This document shows, in pieces, positions 12,484-22,367 of a stretch of DNA of 35,020 bases (position 1 is its first letter; the number at the start of each line of letters is the position of its first letter). Location of the stretch: NCBI GenBank assembly GCA_964035545.1, contig CAXIUT010000229.1, positions 48,915-83,934 on the forward strand, written 5' to 3'. The notes below the pieces were generated by a model that searched no databases, was not told the DNA's origin, and saw only the letters and a program-made list of their open reading frames with translations. The DNA is from Bugula neritina (Eukaryota; Bryozoa; Gymnolaemata; Cheilostomatida; Bugulidae). Position numbers and translations under genes: made by a program.

Positions 12484-12766
12484 TTAATTCATCAACTATC
12501 ATCTTATAGAGTTATACATCAACTATCATCTTAGAGAGTTCTAGATAAACTATCATCTTATGGAGTTCTAGATAAACTATCATCTTATAGAGTTATATTT
12601 AAACTATCATCTTATAGAGTTATACATCACTATCATCTTATAGAGTTTTCTATAAACTATGATCTTATCTAGATATATTAAATAGTTACCAAGTAATTGT
12701 ACTATAATAAAGGCAATACTTGATAGTTATGAATGTTGATAGGATAGTAAGTATAATAAGACTGGA
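12484..12766. repeat. Convergent spacer with about 27-nt tandem repeats
   Basis: From 12487 to about 12665 a unit of about 27 nt built on actatcatcttatagagtta is repeated about seven times with point changes. The gap lies between the stops of the ankyrin-bromodomain gene and the leftward HOOK gene, so it is 3' flank on both sides. Nothing else is seen. Confidence 0.75.
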
Positions 12767-14248
12767 TCAGTTTTGTGTGGACATATTTTTTTGTTTTAAG
12801 ATTCTATGTTTATTTTAATCTCTATTTTTAATTTTTTGTCTTAGGTGATAAATAGCATGTACCAAAACATCTATTTCTTCTCCTTTGTAGGATTTCTCTT
12901 CTATCAATAGTTCTCTTAGCTTCTTGTTTTAGTTCTATGCCTTTTTCAAGAACTAGACTTGATTGTTGGCCATTTCTAGTTCTTTTGATATTTTTTATAG
13001 ACTTTGTCTTGACCTGTCTAGTTCTTCTCTGAGTATTTTATTGGTTTCCATGTAGGCGTCGGTCTAGGTGTTGACTATTTCTGGGAATTCCAGGAATAAG
13101 TTGTGCCTGGGTTATCCTGATTTAAGGTTATATTTTTATAGTTTGGAAGTTAGTTCTGAAAGTTGTATATTTTTTCTTTATATTTATGATTTTAACTGGA
13201 TTTCTATTTTTTCCATTGATATGAATTGAAGACTATACTTATGATTTTTGTCTTTAAGGATGCTAATAACATTATCTTTGTTGATTAATTCTGCTTTATG
13301 CTGATGTAAGTTATTTTCCATTTTGTGGACTAGTTTTAGAGATTATTTGTTGTCTGCAATAACAGCTTGGCAGTATTCTAATTCTGTTTTTATTTTTTAA
13401 AAGAGTTAGTTTTTTTATGTTTATTTCTATATTTATGAGATATAGTATTGTATTTACTTTTAGTGTTGACTGGTTAGTTATAAAATTTGTAGCTTTAGTG
13501 AGTCTATTTGTTGATCTTTTCTATCTGCTGTGTCTGGTATTGGAAAAGGTCTTCTTTTCACTGGAGTAAAGGGTTATTAGTTTATTATTGAATGTAGTTT
13601 ATCAATATCTTCATTCTTTTATTATAATAAATCTGAAACACTTTTTAGTTGTTTCTCTAGTTCATATTTCTCCTCACAAATACAACTAATAACCGATTGT
13701 AGTTTTTAATTCTAGTGATCTAGTTACAATAATCTGTCTATCATCCTTTTTTATTTTTATTTTCTTGGTGAGCATTTCAAATGATCTTCTATTGATTGTT
13801 CTATTATATTTTTAATAAATTATTTTGTTTTTTATGAGGTATTAAGTATCTTCTCTATGAAAAAGTGTTTATTCTATGATTTAGCTGCTGTCTTGATAAA
13901 AAGTTATAAAAATTTCATTATTTATGAAGCAGAAGCTTGCTGCCCGATATCTATCAGATCTATTCCTTCGCTTTATATTTCACTATCCAACTACTCATTC
14001 CAATATCTTTATATTGACTAGTATAGTATCTTTAAGTTGCTGAGTTTATGTGAAAATGTTTTAGGACAATCTTCATATTGATGCGTCAGTTTGAATTTCT
14101 TCACCAATGAAAATAGTTATATTAAAATTACTCCGTTGCTGAGCTGTGAGTAGCTTGCAGTTTAAGTAATCTCTTTAAATTGTTACAAATATTATAGGTA
14201 AGGATGACTTCCAGTTACTTCTTCTACTCTGGCCTTATCTTTATTCAT
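12767..14248 (-). CDS. HOOK-family coiled-coil protein
   Basis: Hook proteins link cargo to dynein and microtubules through an N-terminal HOOK (calponin-homology-like) domain and a long coiled coil. The frame is 493 residues with no intron. Residues about 15-60 (YLEYLEQFKEI, LSNGVILIELFSLV) match the first HOOK helices. Further on, HKLSNLKILYESIERYW, then IDLIDIGQQASASEIMKFLE and LFIKTAAKSENKHFFIEKIL line up with the later helices of the domain. From about residue 165 to 480 the chain is an almost continuous heptad-rich coiled coil (KELEMANNQVEFLKKAENE). The ATG at 14248 gives MNKDKARVEE and is the only sensible start. It is shorter than animal Hook (about 700 residues). Spindly/CCDC88-type HOOK proteins are alternatives. 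Confidence 0.8.
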
Positions 14249-14632
14249 TTAAATTATAATCAATCATAACTGCCTATTAAATCATCAAACTATCTATTAA
14301 ATCATCAAACTATCTATTAAATCATCATAATACCTATTAAATCATCAAACTGCCTATTAAATCATCAAACTGCCTATTAAATCATCAAACTATCTATTAA
14401 ATCATCATAATACCTATTAAATCATCATAATACCTATTTATTTCGTCATAATACCTATTTATATCATCATAATACATATTTATATCACAATCGTGAGCAG
14501 TAATGTATAACAATCTGAGTCTCTTCGAGTAAATAGTTTAATTACGATATAAATCTTTTGATTGACTTTTTTAGTATTTGAATTATTAAGCGCCATAGTA
14601 TATATTATTAGGATATAATTTAACAGATTTCC
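14249..14632. repeat. Divergent spacer with 20-nt tandem repeats
   Basis: From about 14262 to 14480 a 20-nt unit, tattaaatcatcaaactatc and close variants, is repeated about eleven times without unique spacers. It separates the starts of the HOOK gene and the KAR5/GEX1 gene, so both promoters share the gap. The remaining sequence before 14633 is AT-rich (tatattattaggatataatt). Confidence 0.8.
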
Positions 14633-15756
14633 ATGAAGGTTATTCTAACTATTATGTTCATTGTCTCTATCTATGGAGCCAAAGATGCTCTCCTTGATCT
14701 TTCTCGTTCTAATTCATGTCTAAAAAGCTTAGTTGGTGAGTTTGTGAAGGCTGAAGATTGTGCCAGATTGTCAGATCAATCTAAAGTTAAAGTAAATTTG
14801 AGGTTATTTAGTTAGCTACTAGAATGAGTGAGTGTTTATTGAAGTAAATGAATAAACCATTTCCATCTGATTGTCATGACCCTTCAAAGTGTCAATTCTA
14901 GGGTGATGCATGGAACACATTTACCACTTTTTTTGCTCATATTGATAACCTTTGTCACTTCTATTGGTAAGTGCTTGAGCATGAAAGAACATCCTAATTG
15001 ATTACCAGATTAGGTGAATCCTCTTCTAAAGCCGAAGAAGCATTGAAATCTAACGTGGCTTAAACTAAACAAATATTATAAATGCAAAAGCAAATCCACG
15101 ATAGCTTAGATGAATCACTAAGAGGGCAGGAACATATGGCCTTTCTTATAAACAACTCAAGTAATCATATCGCTAATCTAACTAATCAGCTTTAAACATT
15201 TATTTCAACAATTCATAAAGATATCTAATAGAATTATGCTAGTTTAAGGAATTTATTTGGAATTATTGATCAAGGAATTAATAGGCTACTAAATATTCAA
15301 GGATATATCATGGCAGAAGTCACCTCTGTCAGTGGTAGACTCTTCTTTCTTATTCAGTTTTTAGTTATTCTATTTGTCACTTCTTTCTAAAAGTATCGAG
15401 AACAGAGACACAAACTAGTTCTTCTACTTTCTTTCCAAATTGTTTTAGAACTTTCTATTCTACCAGTTATCCTTAATATTGTTGGTATTCAACTATTTAG
15501 ATATATCTTTATTGGAATTTTGGGAATATTTTTGCTTAGTCAGAAAAACAAATAGAAAAAGATACTGACATCAACAGAAGATAGATATCATACTCCAAAG
15601 ACGAGAAAAATAGTTTTTTAGGTAGAAAAAAAGAATAAATAAAGATTAGACGACTTTTGTATGAGTAGATTGGCTTCTGAAATAGTGAAAAAGATCAAAT
15701 TATAACCTAAGAACTCTAAAGATCAAATTATAATCTAATAACTCAAAAATAAATGA
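14633..15756 (+). CDS. KAR5/GEX1/Brambleberry-type nuclear-fusion protein
   Basis: This family sits in the nuclear envelope and is needed for fusion of gamete nuclei (yeast Kar5, plant GEX1, fish Brambleberry; also present in ciliates). One 20-nt intron at 14792-14811 restores the family motif, joining DQSKVK to LATRMSECLLKEMNK. The product is 367 residues: signal peptide 1-16; Cys-rich N-terminal domain (NSCLKSL, EDCARL, MSECLL, SDCHDPSKC, IDNLC); a helical segment of about 110 residues; then three closely spaced hydrophobic stretches (about 229-246, 253-272, 279-298) and a basic tail. Cys spacing and the helices-then-membrane order fit the family. ATG 14633 opens on the signal peptide. Expression during conjugation would be expected but is not visible in sequence. 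Confidence 0.8.
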
Positions 15757-15899
15757 TAAAAGTTGATTATTTATGATCTAAGATATTTTGATAGATAATT
15801 AAAAAGGTAAAGTTTGTGTTTTAAAAGATTCAGGTTATTTTAGGACAATGTTTTAATAAAATTAACATAAAATTAGCAAATAACTATCTTGATTAACGC

Positions 15900-18213
15900 A
15901 TGTCTGACAACCTCAAGATGTTGAAATCTCTTAAAGGAACTGACTCTTATAGCAAGAACCCAATAATAGACTCTCTTATCAGGCAAAAACTTAAGTCATA
16001 AATGAAAGTAGTTAAAGATAACTTCAATCAATTCATTGCAAAGTAAGATAACAAACCAAGTAAAACTTCAAACGTCAAAAAAAGAACATTATCTCTCCAA
16101 GACTTAAATGGTATTACTCCAGACAAAATAAAATACTCACTCAACTACAATCCAACTATTACCGAATAGACAAGATAATTTGTGAGAGATAGACAAACTG
16201 CCTCTCCTTTTCAGGATTCTCAGCAATTGTAAGAACTCAACCAGGCAAGAACCTATAATCATTAATTTTTAGTTAAATGTAACTCTACTATTATTCAGTG
16301 AAAGTTAGTGATCAGAGCAAATTATAAGAACTATCTAGCTCTAACCTAATACAATCTTTATAGCAAAAAGCTAAAAGTAGATTGCCTTCAGATTTATGGT
16401 TGCCATCCCAGCCAGAAGTCGAGTAAATAATCAATAATCGAACTGAAAGGATAGCTAGTTAGCAAAAGATAGCTCTGAGTGAAAGAATAGTAACAAGTCA
16501 ACAAAAATAGAGGAGTTCTTTATTCGAGTTATCGGTTAGTGATAAAGCTTCATAATTTAAGACTCCTTTGAAGAGTAATAGAGGAAAAAGCTTAAGAGAT
16601 ACATTTTCGAGTCGTTCTAAAAGATAAATCACATACTAGCATAAAAAATATCATAAAAATGATTATAAATCTTTAGATCAGTGGCTATAGTTGTCTGTAG
16701 ATTACTTGAACAAAAGTCATCAAGAGAAGGGAAAAGCATCAGAACATCTCAACTAAAGTACATTGATTCTAATATAGTTTACACGGTTTATATATGTTGT
16801 ATGAAGGAGTTAATAAGACTAACTTATATTTAGTCTGCTTAAAAGGGTTTGGTGTTGTAAAAGCTGATTTGGTCAATGGTAAGACTATTTTAGGAATTGA
16901 TTAGTGAGCAGCATCGAATAAACTATCGAGATTTCAAGGAGTATACTAAAGATGGTAAGGAATAGAAGGATTTATTTGAAGAAAGGATCAGTTATTTGTA
17001 GAAGGAGATGGTACTAAAGAGTAAGAAGTTGTAGGAGTTGATGGTTCAAAAGAAGAAGATAACACTGACTGGTATAACATTTAAAAAGGTGAATGAAGAG
17101 ATGGTTTAATAGATATCTGTATTAATGAAGGAGATAGATCAATTTAAAAACCAGAACAACTTTTTGATGAATAATCTTCTTAAGATGGTGAGATAGTTTT
17201 AGTAAAAGTAGATAATAAAGATTCAGAAGACAGAAGATCATCATATTTACTTCTACCTTAATTCTAAAAGTTAGATCTAAATTGTAGCTAGAGTGCCTAA
17301 AACTACACAAATTGAGTCTCACATGCAAAAAATAAGTCAAAATTTAGAATTAAAACCTAATGTAGCATAACTCGACCATCATTTGACTAACTATTGGGAT
17401 AAAAAAAAAGTCTATCTTGATATTGATTCTATCATCCAATAACATTTCTAATATAGAGTACGAGATGCTAGTTGTAGTGCCGAAGGACATGGCCCTCTGG
17501 AGTACAAGGCTACAGGAATGCAGCATCCAGATGAGGAAGCAGAAAGTTTTTAAATTTTTTTGAAGAGACAGTTATAAGAGTAAAGAGAAAGTTGGTCTAC
17601 AAAGTAAAAAGAGTATGTTAGTTCTCAGATGTCTTTAAAGGACTTATATGAATAGATGAAGGAATCGATCAGTATTCTTTCTGGACAAAATGCTAGTTTT
17701 AAGAGTTCTATTGATCAAAAAAATAGTTAAATATAATATATGGGTAAAAAAGCATAGCAATTGGAGAATAAGGTAGAGTTGTATAACAAGAAGGTCGAAA
17801 TGTTGGAGATTCAGATTGAAGAGTATAAAAAAAAACTGTAGAGAAATCGAGACGAGACAGGAGTGACTTCTGACAAGTTGGCTGAAGAGAAGAAAAAGTT
17901 TATGTTTGAAAAAGAAAATAATAACATCTTGGCAGCTTCTATCTATGATCTTAAAGATAAAAATGAACTGTTACAGCAAGTAAATAATTAGTTTGAGAGT
18001 CAGGTAAAAGAGTGGAAAAGGAGAGCTACTTAGTGGCAAGATAGATTAAAGTAGTTATAAGGACGGATCAAGATCGTAGCTCCTTATTTATAGGAAATGA
18101 TGGGATTACCTGAAGCAAGTCAGAATAGAACTTTGGTCGTTTTGTGTGGTGTGGTGGAGAAGCAGTTTGGAGAATATGTCTAAAAAGATGCCAATACTTT
18201 TTTGACTAAATGA
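15900..18213 (+). CDS. Long coiled-coil protein, possibly interrupted at its 3' end
   Basis: Introns at 16279-16298 and 16758-16777, both 20 nt, give a 757-residue frame ending at TGA 18211. The first third is low-complexity, Ser/Lys-rich and probably disordered. A helical segment follows (KEEKDLFEERISYLEKEM), then a compact segment (IYFYLNSKSEIEIVARVP, HGPLEYKATGM), then a coiled coil from about residue 530 (KVELYNKKVEMLEIQIEEY). No known domain was recognised; a cytoskeletal or basal-body role would be a guess. The TGA comes 41 nt before an internal telomeric array, and on the far side the same frame resumes with coiled-coil-like sequence. The annotated C-terminus may therefore be a truncation. 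Confidence 0.8.
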
Positions 18214-18249
18214 TCCAATAATATCATTGTTTTGTTTATATTTATTGAT

Positions 18250-18795
18250 ATGAAGGGGTTGGGGTTGGGGTTGGGGTTGGGGTTGGGGTTGGGGTTGGGG
18301 TTGGGGTTGGGGTTGGGGTTGGGGTTGGGGGAAGAAGAACTGCTGCACTTAGATCAAGTGATTTCTTCCTATTTATTGAAAAGAAAGTAGATCAAAATTA
18401 ATGACGAGTCTCTTGAATCTAAAATAAGAGGACAGTTATTATCTTTAGAGTAGAAGAACGAATATTTAATGAAAGAAGTCGATATTATGACTAGAAATTA
18501 TGAACGAGAGATTTAGGAGGTGAAGAATAGTAATTCACATTGGCAAAATCAGCCTGAGTAACTTAGCTAAAGTAGTCCTTATCACTAGTTGGTTATGGAG
18601 TTAATTCAGGCGCTTTCTCCTTTTAAGAAAGTGACTGAATATCTGACTAAATTGTAGATAGCTAAGAAGTAAAATAGGGATCATTAAGTTGTAGCCCATC
18701 ATACTCATTAGTATTTTGAAAAAGTCAATTAAATAATGGAAAGTGATCTTAGAGAAGAAGATTTTAACGATGATTTTACTTAGAATTACTACTGA
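18250..18795 (+). CDS. Open frame through telomeric array; possible 3' part of the upstream gene
   Basis: A 181-residue frame from ATG 18250 to TGA 18793. The GGGGTT array at its start is read as 12 Gly-Leu dipeptides plus Gly. Helical, acidic sequence follows directly (EEELLHLDQVISSYLLKRKE, then LLSLEEKNEYLMKEVDIMTR and EYFEKVNEIMESDLREEDF). It is in the same frame as the gene ending at 18213, which suggests the two were once one coding region. Codon use and Glu-rich helical character match that gene. Whether a protein really starts at 18250, or whether this is a 3' fragment cut off by the array, cannot be told from sequence. The part after 18331 looks coding; the Gly-Leu part is questionable. 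Confidence 0.5.
18255..18330. repeat. Interstitial telomeric array (GGGGTT)12 GGGG
   Basis: 76 nt of perfect GGGGTT repeats, the G-rich strand on the plus strand, which is the orientation of a right-hand chromosome end. Its length is close to the 70-nt left telomere. Left flank: 41 nt of AT-rich sequence after a stop codon. Right flank: coding-like sequence with no gap (gaagaagaactg). There is no CCCCAA block facing it, so this is not a simple telomere-telomere fusion. No TA direct repeat of the IES type bounds it. Confidence 0.95.
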
Positions 18796-19049
18796 CAAAA
18801 CTATCAACTTAAATCAATATCAGTTATATCTATAACTTGAAGCACTCCTAAGATAGTTTTATTTTTGATTTGGAACACAACTAAGATAGTTTTAAGTTAA
18901 ATAAAAAGCAAGAAGTTGAATCAGAATAGTTGAAGATGATCACTTTTTGATTTTTTTTTATTTTTTTTAGAAATCTGTTTGCATGAGTCCCGTAATTCTT
19001 TCTATTTCTAGACTGTTGCAATTGATCATGGAATAGGAATAAAATTTTA
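18796..19049. other. Convergent spacer
   Basis: AT-rich 3' flank shared by the frame ending at 18795 and the leftward gene ending at 19050. It contains two imperfect copies of a motif around ctaagatagtttta (about 18847-18895) and a T-rich run near 18950-18970. No gene is seen. Confidence 0.5.
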
Positions 19050-19528
19050 TCACTGACTGAAATAATTATCAATTACATCTTTGTTTTGAGCGATTGTAGT
19101 CATATTTTAGATAAGTTCTTTTTTGTAGTTTTGTATTTATTAATCTTTAAGCTGTTCTTTATGTTTTTACACATCTTTGAGTTTATCTTTCATTAATTTG
19201 AATTTATCTGCTATTTAATTGAGCCAGTAGTTTATTTTTTATTTGATGATTTGGTGCTGTATTTCATCATGATTACTATTTTTGTTGAGTTTTATATTTA
19301 TAGTTTGTGTATTCCAAAGTTGTTTATTAGCTTAATAAGTTTATGATCTTAGGTTCTTTCAACTATTTATCCGATTTACTTATGAAACTATTTTATGATA
19401 TCTATGTTCTTTTTTTATCCTTATTCTGTTGTCCTAAAGAAAGATCTGATAATATTAAATTCTACTTCTTCCTTCATAATATACTCTAAAATCTTTTTAA
19501 AAGGAAACACTTCTTTCTAATTCTTCAT
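19050..19528 (-). CDS. Small coiled-coil protein
   Basis: A 152-residue protein after removal of a 20-nt intron at 19257-19276 (starts GTAATCATG, ends TACAG), which joins ENSTKI to HQIIKEKINYW. The N-terminal half (MKNEKEVFPFKKILEYIMKE) looks globular and helical; the C-terminal half is highly charged coiled coil (KFKLMKDKLKDVEKHKEQL). No signal peptide or membrane segment. Family not recognised. It is divergent from the coiled-coil gene starting at 19651, 122 nt away. Confidence 0.72.
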
Positions 19529-19650
19529 ATTTTATTTATAATCATAAATTCATAATTATCACAAATTTATTGAGGTTAATATCTTTGATATTATTTATTT
19601 GGATATTTTCGATGAGATTAAAATAGTTATAAAATATAAATAAATAATAG

Positions 19651-20412
19651 ATGGCAAATCGTTTTCAAGAGTATGATTTTACTCGTGAATCTTAACACCA
19701 GGAGTTGAAAGATAGGTATAACTAACTCTAATAGTAAAATAATATACTTAAACAATCTCTCGAAGAACTGATTAAAGTTAATACTGAGCTAGCTTAATCT
19801 ATTGAAGAACTGAACAACAATAATGCTTATCAGAATAATAATTAAAACAATTAAATAGTTGAAAATAAACTTGAAGAACTTATCAATTAAAATCAATCTC
19901 TTAGAAATTAACTTGATAATCAACAACTATAATTGGTAAGAGCAAGTAAAAAATCAGATCCCATAAACTAATCATAAACTTAAAGTTTAGTCAATGTGCT
20001 CGAAGAATTAATTGATTCCTTCAAAAATATATAAATTAAATATGAATCGTAAATTAAAACTTTAACAGATCTACTGCAATATCAAACTAAAGATTTTCAT
20101 GATAAGCTAGATAAAATATAACAAGAATTAGAAGGTAGAATCAACACCATTGAAGCTTTATCTCTTCAACTCAAAAGAAAAGATTAAAACCTATAACATA
20201 TCTCCTTATCAGTACAAAAAATATAACATAAAATGCTAAGTCACAATAATATGTTCAAACAGTTCAAACAACCTGAACCAGAAGTTGACCATAAAGCTTT
20301 TTAAGAAAAATTATTGAACATTAATCAAGAAGTCTAAGAAAAAAATAGAATTATTTCTCTATATTAGCAACTAATCTTCAATCTCAAAGGTAAAATCATG
20401 GAAAAAAATTGA
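19651..20412 (+). CDS. Coiled-coil protein
   Basis: An intronless 253-residue frame, nearly all coiled coil: HQELKDRYNELEEENNILK near the N-terminus, then LEELINENQSLRNELDNQ, and KLDKIEQELEGRINTIEAL farther on. A Pro-containing break (KQPEPEVDHKAF, about residue 210) precedes a last helix. Reading TAA/TAG as Glu gives regular heptads (NELEEENNIL); reading them as Gln would give a much less regular, Gln-rich chain. No catalytic domain is seen. A structural role in cilia or the cytoskeleton would be a guess. Its stop lies 62 nt from that of the convergent ARS2 gene. Confidence 0.8.
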
Positions 20413-20474
20413 TATGTTATCTTAATAACTAACTTATCTAAAACAATATCTCAAGGAATATTTATTTTCTATCA

Positions 20475-22158
20475 TCAAATATCCAAAAAGTTTACCATAG
20501 CTTTACTACCTCCACTACTTGTCTTAACTTTATCTCCCTAAGGTTCATCAAAGTCTTTGTATTGTCTCTTTTATCTCCTGAAGCTTCCAAAAGATTTTTT
20601 GAAGCGTTGATCTCGGTCTCCTAATGAAGCGAAAGTTATTTTTTGAGGGTCTTCAAGATACATTTTCTCCATGATGCATTGAATTTTCTATATAATTTAA
20701 AAAAAATACTTTAAATTTGATTTCTTAGTGACGAACAATGAGATGTTTGGCGAGGAAAGAACAGGTTTTAAACTTTTTGTCACAATACTGGCATTTCCAA
20801 ACTTACTTTTCTTGATTTTTGCCTACTTTTTAAATTTATCTCACATCATCTTCAATCTACTCTCTTAAAATACCCATATAGTCTTTGATTCCACTTCCTT
20901 TTTCAACTCTTTCCTCAGCCTTTTACTGAATTTTTTTGAAAACTGTTTGCACATTATTTATTTCTTCATACTCAGCTTATATTCTAAGAAAGGCAGATGA
21001 GACTTTAAGACAAAGTGTTCTTTAATTTTAATAACTAGAAGATGTATAATAGTCAAAGGCATGAACTTTTCTGAGATAAAGGATAAAAACATCCATAGTT
21101 ACACGATTACTATTGTATTATTTATCTAAAATTTAATTTTTATCTATACCTACTTAGTTATCTAATTTTTATATCAGTTTGATGAGAGTTTTGATGTCTT
21201 TTTCCATTCTAGAAATGGGATAGTTTTTTAGAACTTTGACCCGTTTCATTTTAGTAGTTGATTTTGATACAATCAATGTTTAATCTTTTATAATTAATCC
21301 ACTTAGAGAAAGATAAGCTTTATTACAAGTCTACTATGATTAAAACTAAATCCAACAATATCGACTTAAATTGGCTTTTTTGACAGGATCTGAGATCGTT
21401 AGATTCTTGTATCCTTCTAATTTTTAAACCACTCCTCTGATGTCATATCTAGAGATGAGTCTTGGCACTGTCTTTATGAAAAGAGTGTTTCTGTCTGGAT
21501 CAAATCCAAAGAAAGGACTGTTGTGGATTTCAGTATTTGCATTGACGTGTACATCTACTGTTTGACTGTTGATAAAACTGATGGAAGTGGGTTCTTCTTC
21601 TTCATCAAACTTTTAAACAATACCAAGTTAATTCTAAGTTTAAGAAGATTAACAGCGTCTTTGATAGTGAGATCTATTTTATCTAGGATTCCATTGTTTA
21701 GTTTAACTATAAATTAGGCATAAAGTTTTTTACTATTTTATTTTCTATCTCGTTCAAGTAAATCTAACACTTCTGGATCATATTTTTAACTGAACCAGGC
21801 ATCTTTCTACATCTTATTAAATCTACTTTATACTATTTAAGAAACTATTCATTCTGTCTTTGCTACCATTCTCTTCGATATCTGTCGTATGCTTTTTGTA
21901 ATGTGTCGTTGCTGACTTTATCCATCTGAGATTAATTGAAATTAACTTGTAGATTGCAAAAATGTTTGAATTGGCATAGAGGAGCAGTCAGTTAAGGCAC
22001 TTTTATCTTTATTTTTCTTTATCTATCTCTGTCCCTATCTCTGTCTGTCTAGAAAGAGATGTACTTTATCTTTCATAACGTCTTTCTCTGGATCTGGAAC
22101 GACTGCCGTTGTTTTTACGTTCTCGTCGGGGGGAAGAACTATCGCTGGCGCTACTCAT
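20475..22158 (-). CDS. ARS2/SERRATE RNA-processing factor
   Basis: ARS2 (SERRATE in plants) binds the nuclear cap-binding complex and routes capped transcripts to processing, export or decay. Five introns (22045-22064, 21926-21946, 21807-21826, 21634-21653, 20688-20709; 20, 21, 20, 20, 22 nt) give 526 residues. N-terminus: Ser/Arg and Arg/Asp-rich (RSRSRERR, RDRDRDRER). Then the ARS2 N-terminal block: KAYDRYRREWEQRQ with KKDAWFSEKYDPE, which matches the family's WF..KY.P. The middle has FGFDPDRNTLFIKTVP, an RRM-like region, and LYLRKVHAFDYYTSS. Near residue 430 is the zinc finger WKCQYCDKKFKTCSF with KHLIVRH. A basic tail follows. It is shorter than animal ARS2 (about 870 residues). Divergent from the SRRM1-like gene. 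Confidence 0.9.
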
Positions 22159-22367
22159 TAAAAACTACTGCTAGAATTCAACGCTACATGTGATACAGAT
22201 ATAATATCTAAACTACACACATAAAACTATCACATCTATCAATTAATTTCAAATAAATAACGCTTTTAAATATGTCCATTTATCACAAATATTAAAATTT
22301 ATTTTTTGTTTATGGTAATTGAATATAGATAAATAATATTAATTTTTTTGAGAATCTATTATATTTA
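22159..22367. promoter_or_regulatory. Bidirectional promoter region ARS2 / SRRM1-like
   Basis: 209 nt separate the two start codons. The sequence is strongly AT-rich, includes runs such as aaatttattttttg and ttaatttttttgaga, and has no tandem repeats, unlike several other gaps. Both transcripts must start here. No specific transcription-factor site was recognised; the call rests on geometry alone. Confidence 0.5.

Noticed and set aside
14262-14480. CRISPR-like regular repeat array
   Set aside because: The units are direct tandem repeats with no unique spacers, in a eukaryotic chromosome.
18178-18255. A 78-nt intron removing the TGA and joining the two coding parts
   Set aside because: It has GT and AG ends and keeps the frame, but is almost four times longer than every other intron here and would still leave the Gly-Leu repeat; kept only as a remote possibility.
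18211-18330. Unexcised TA-bounded internal eliminated sequence
   Set aside because: No TA dinucleotide direct repeat or IES-like inverted end was found at the array borders, though other element types remain possible.
18106-18348. Minus-strand frame with a long Pro-Gln repeat
   Set aside because: It is the reverse reading of the GGGGTT array and its flanks; the real coding frame is on the plus strand.
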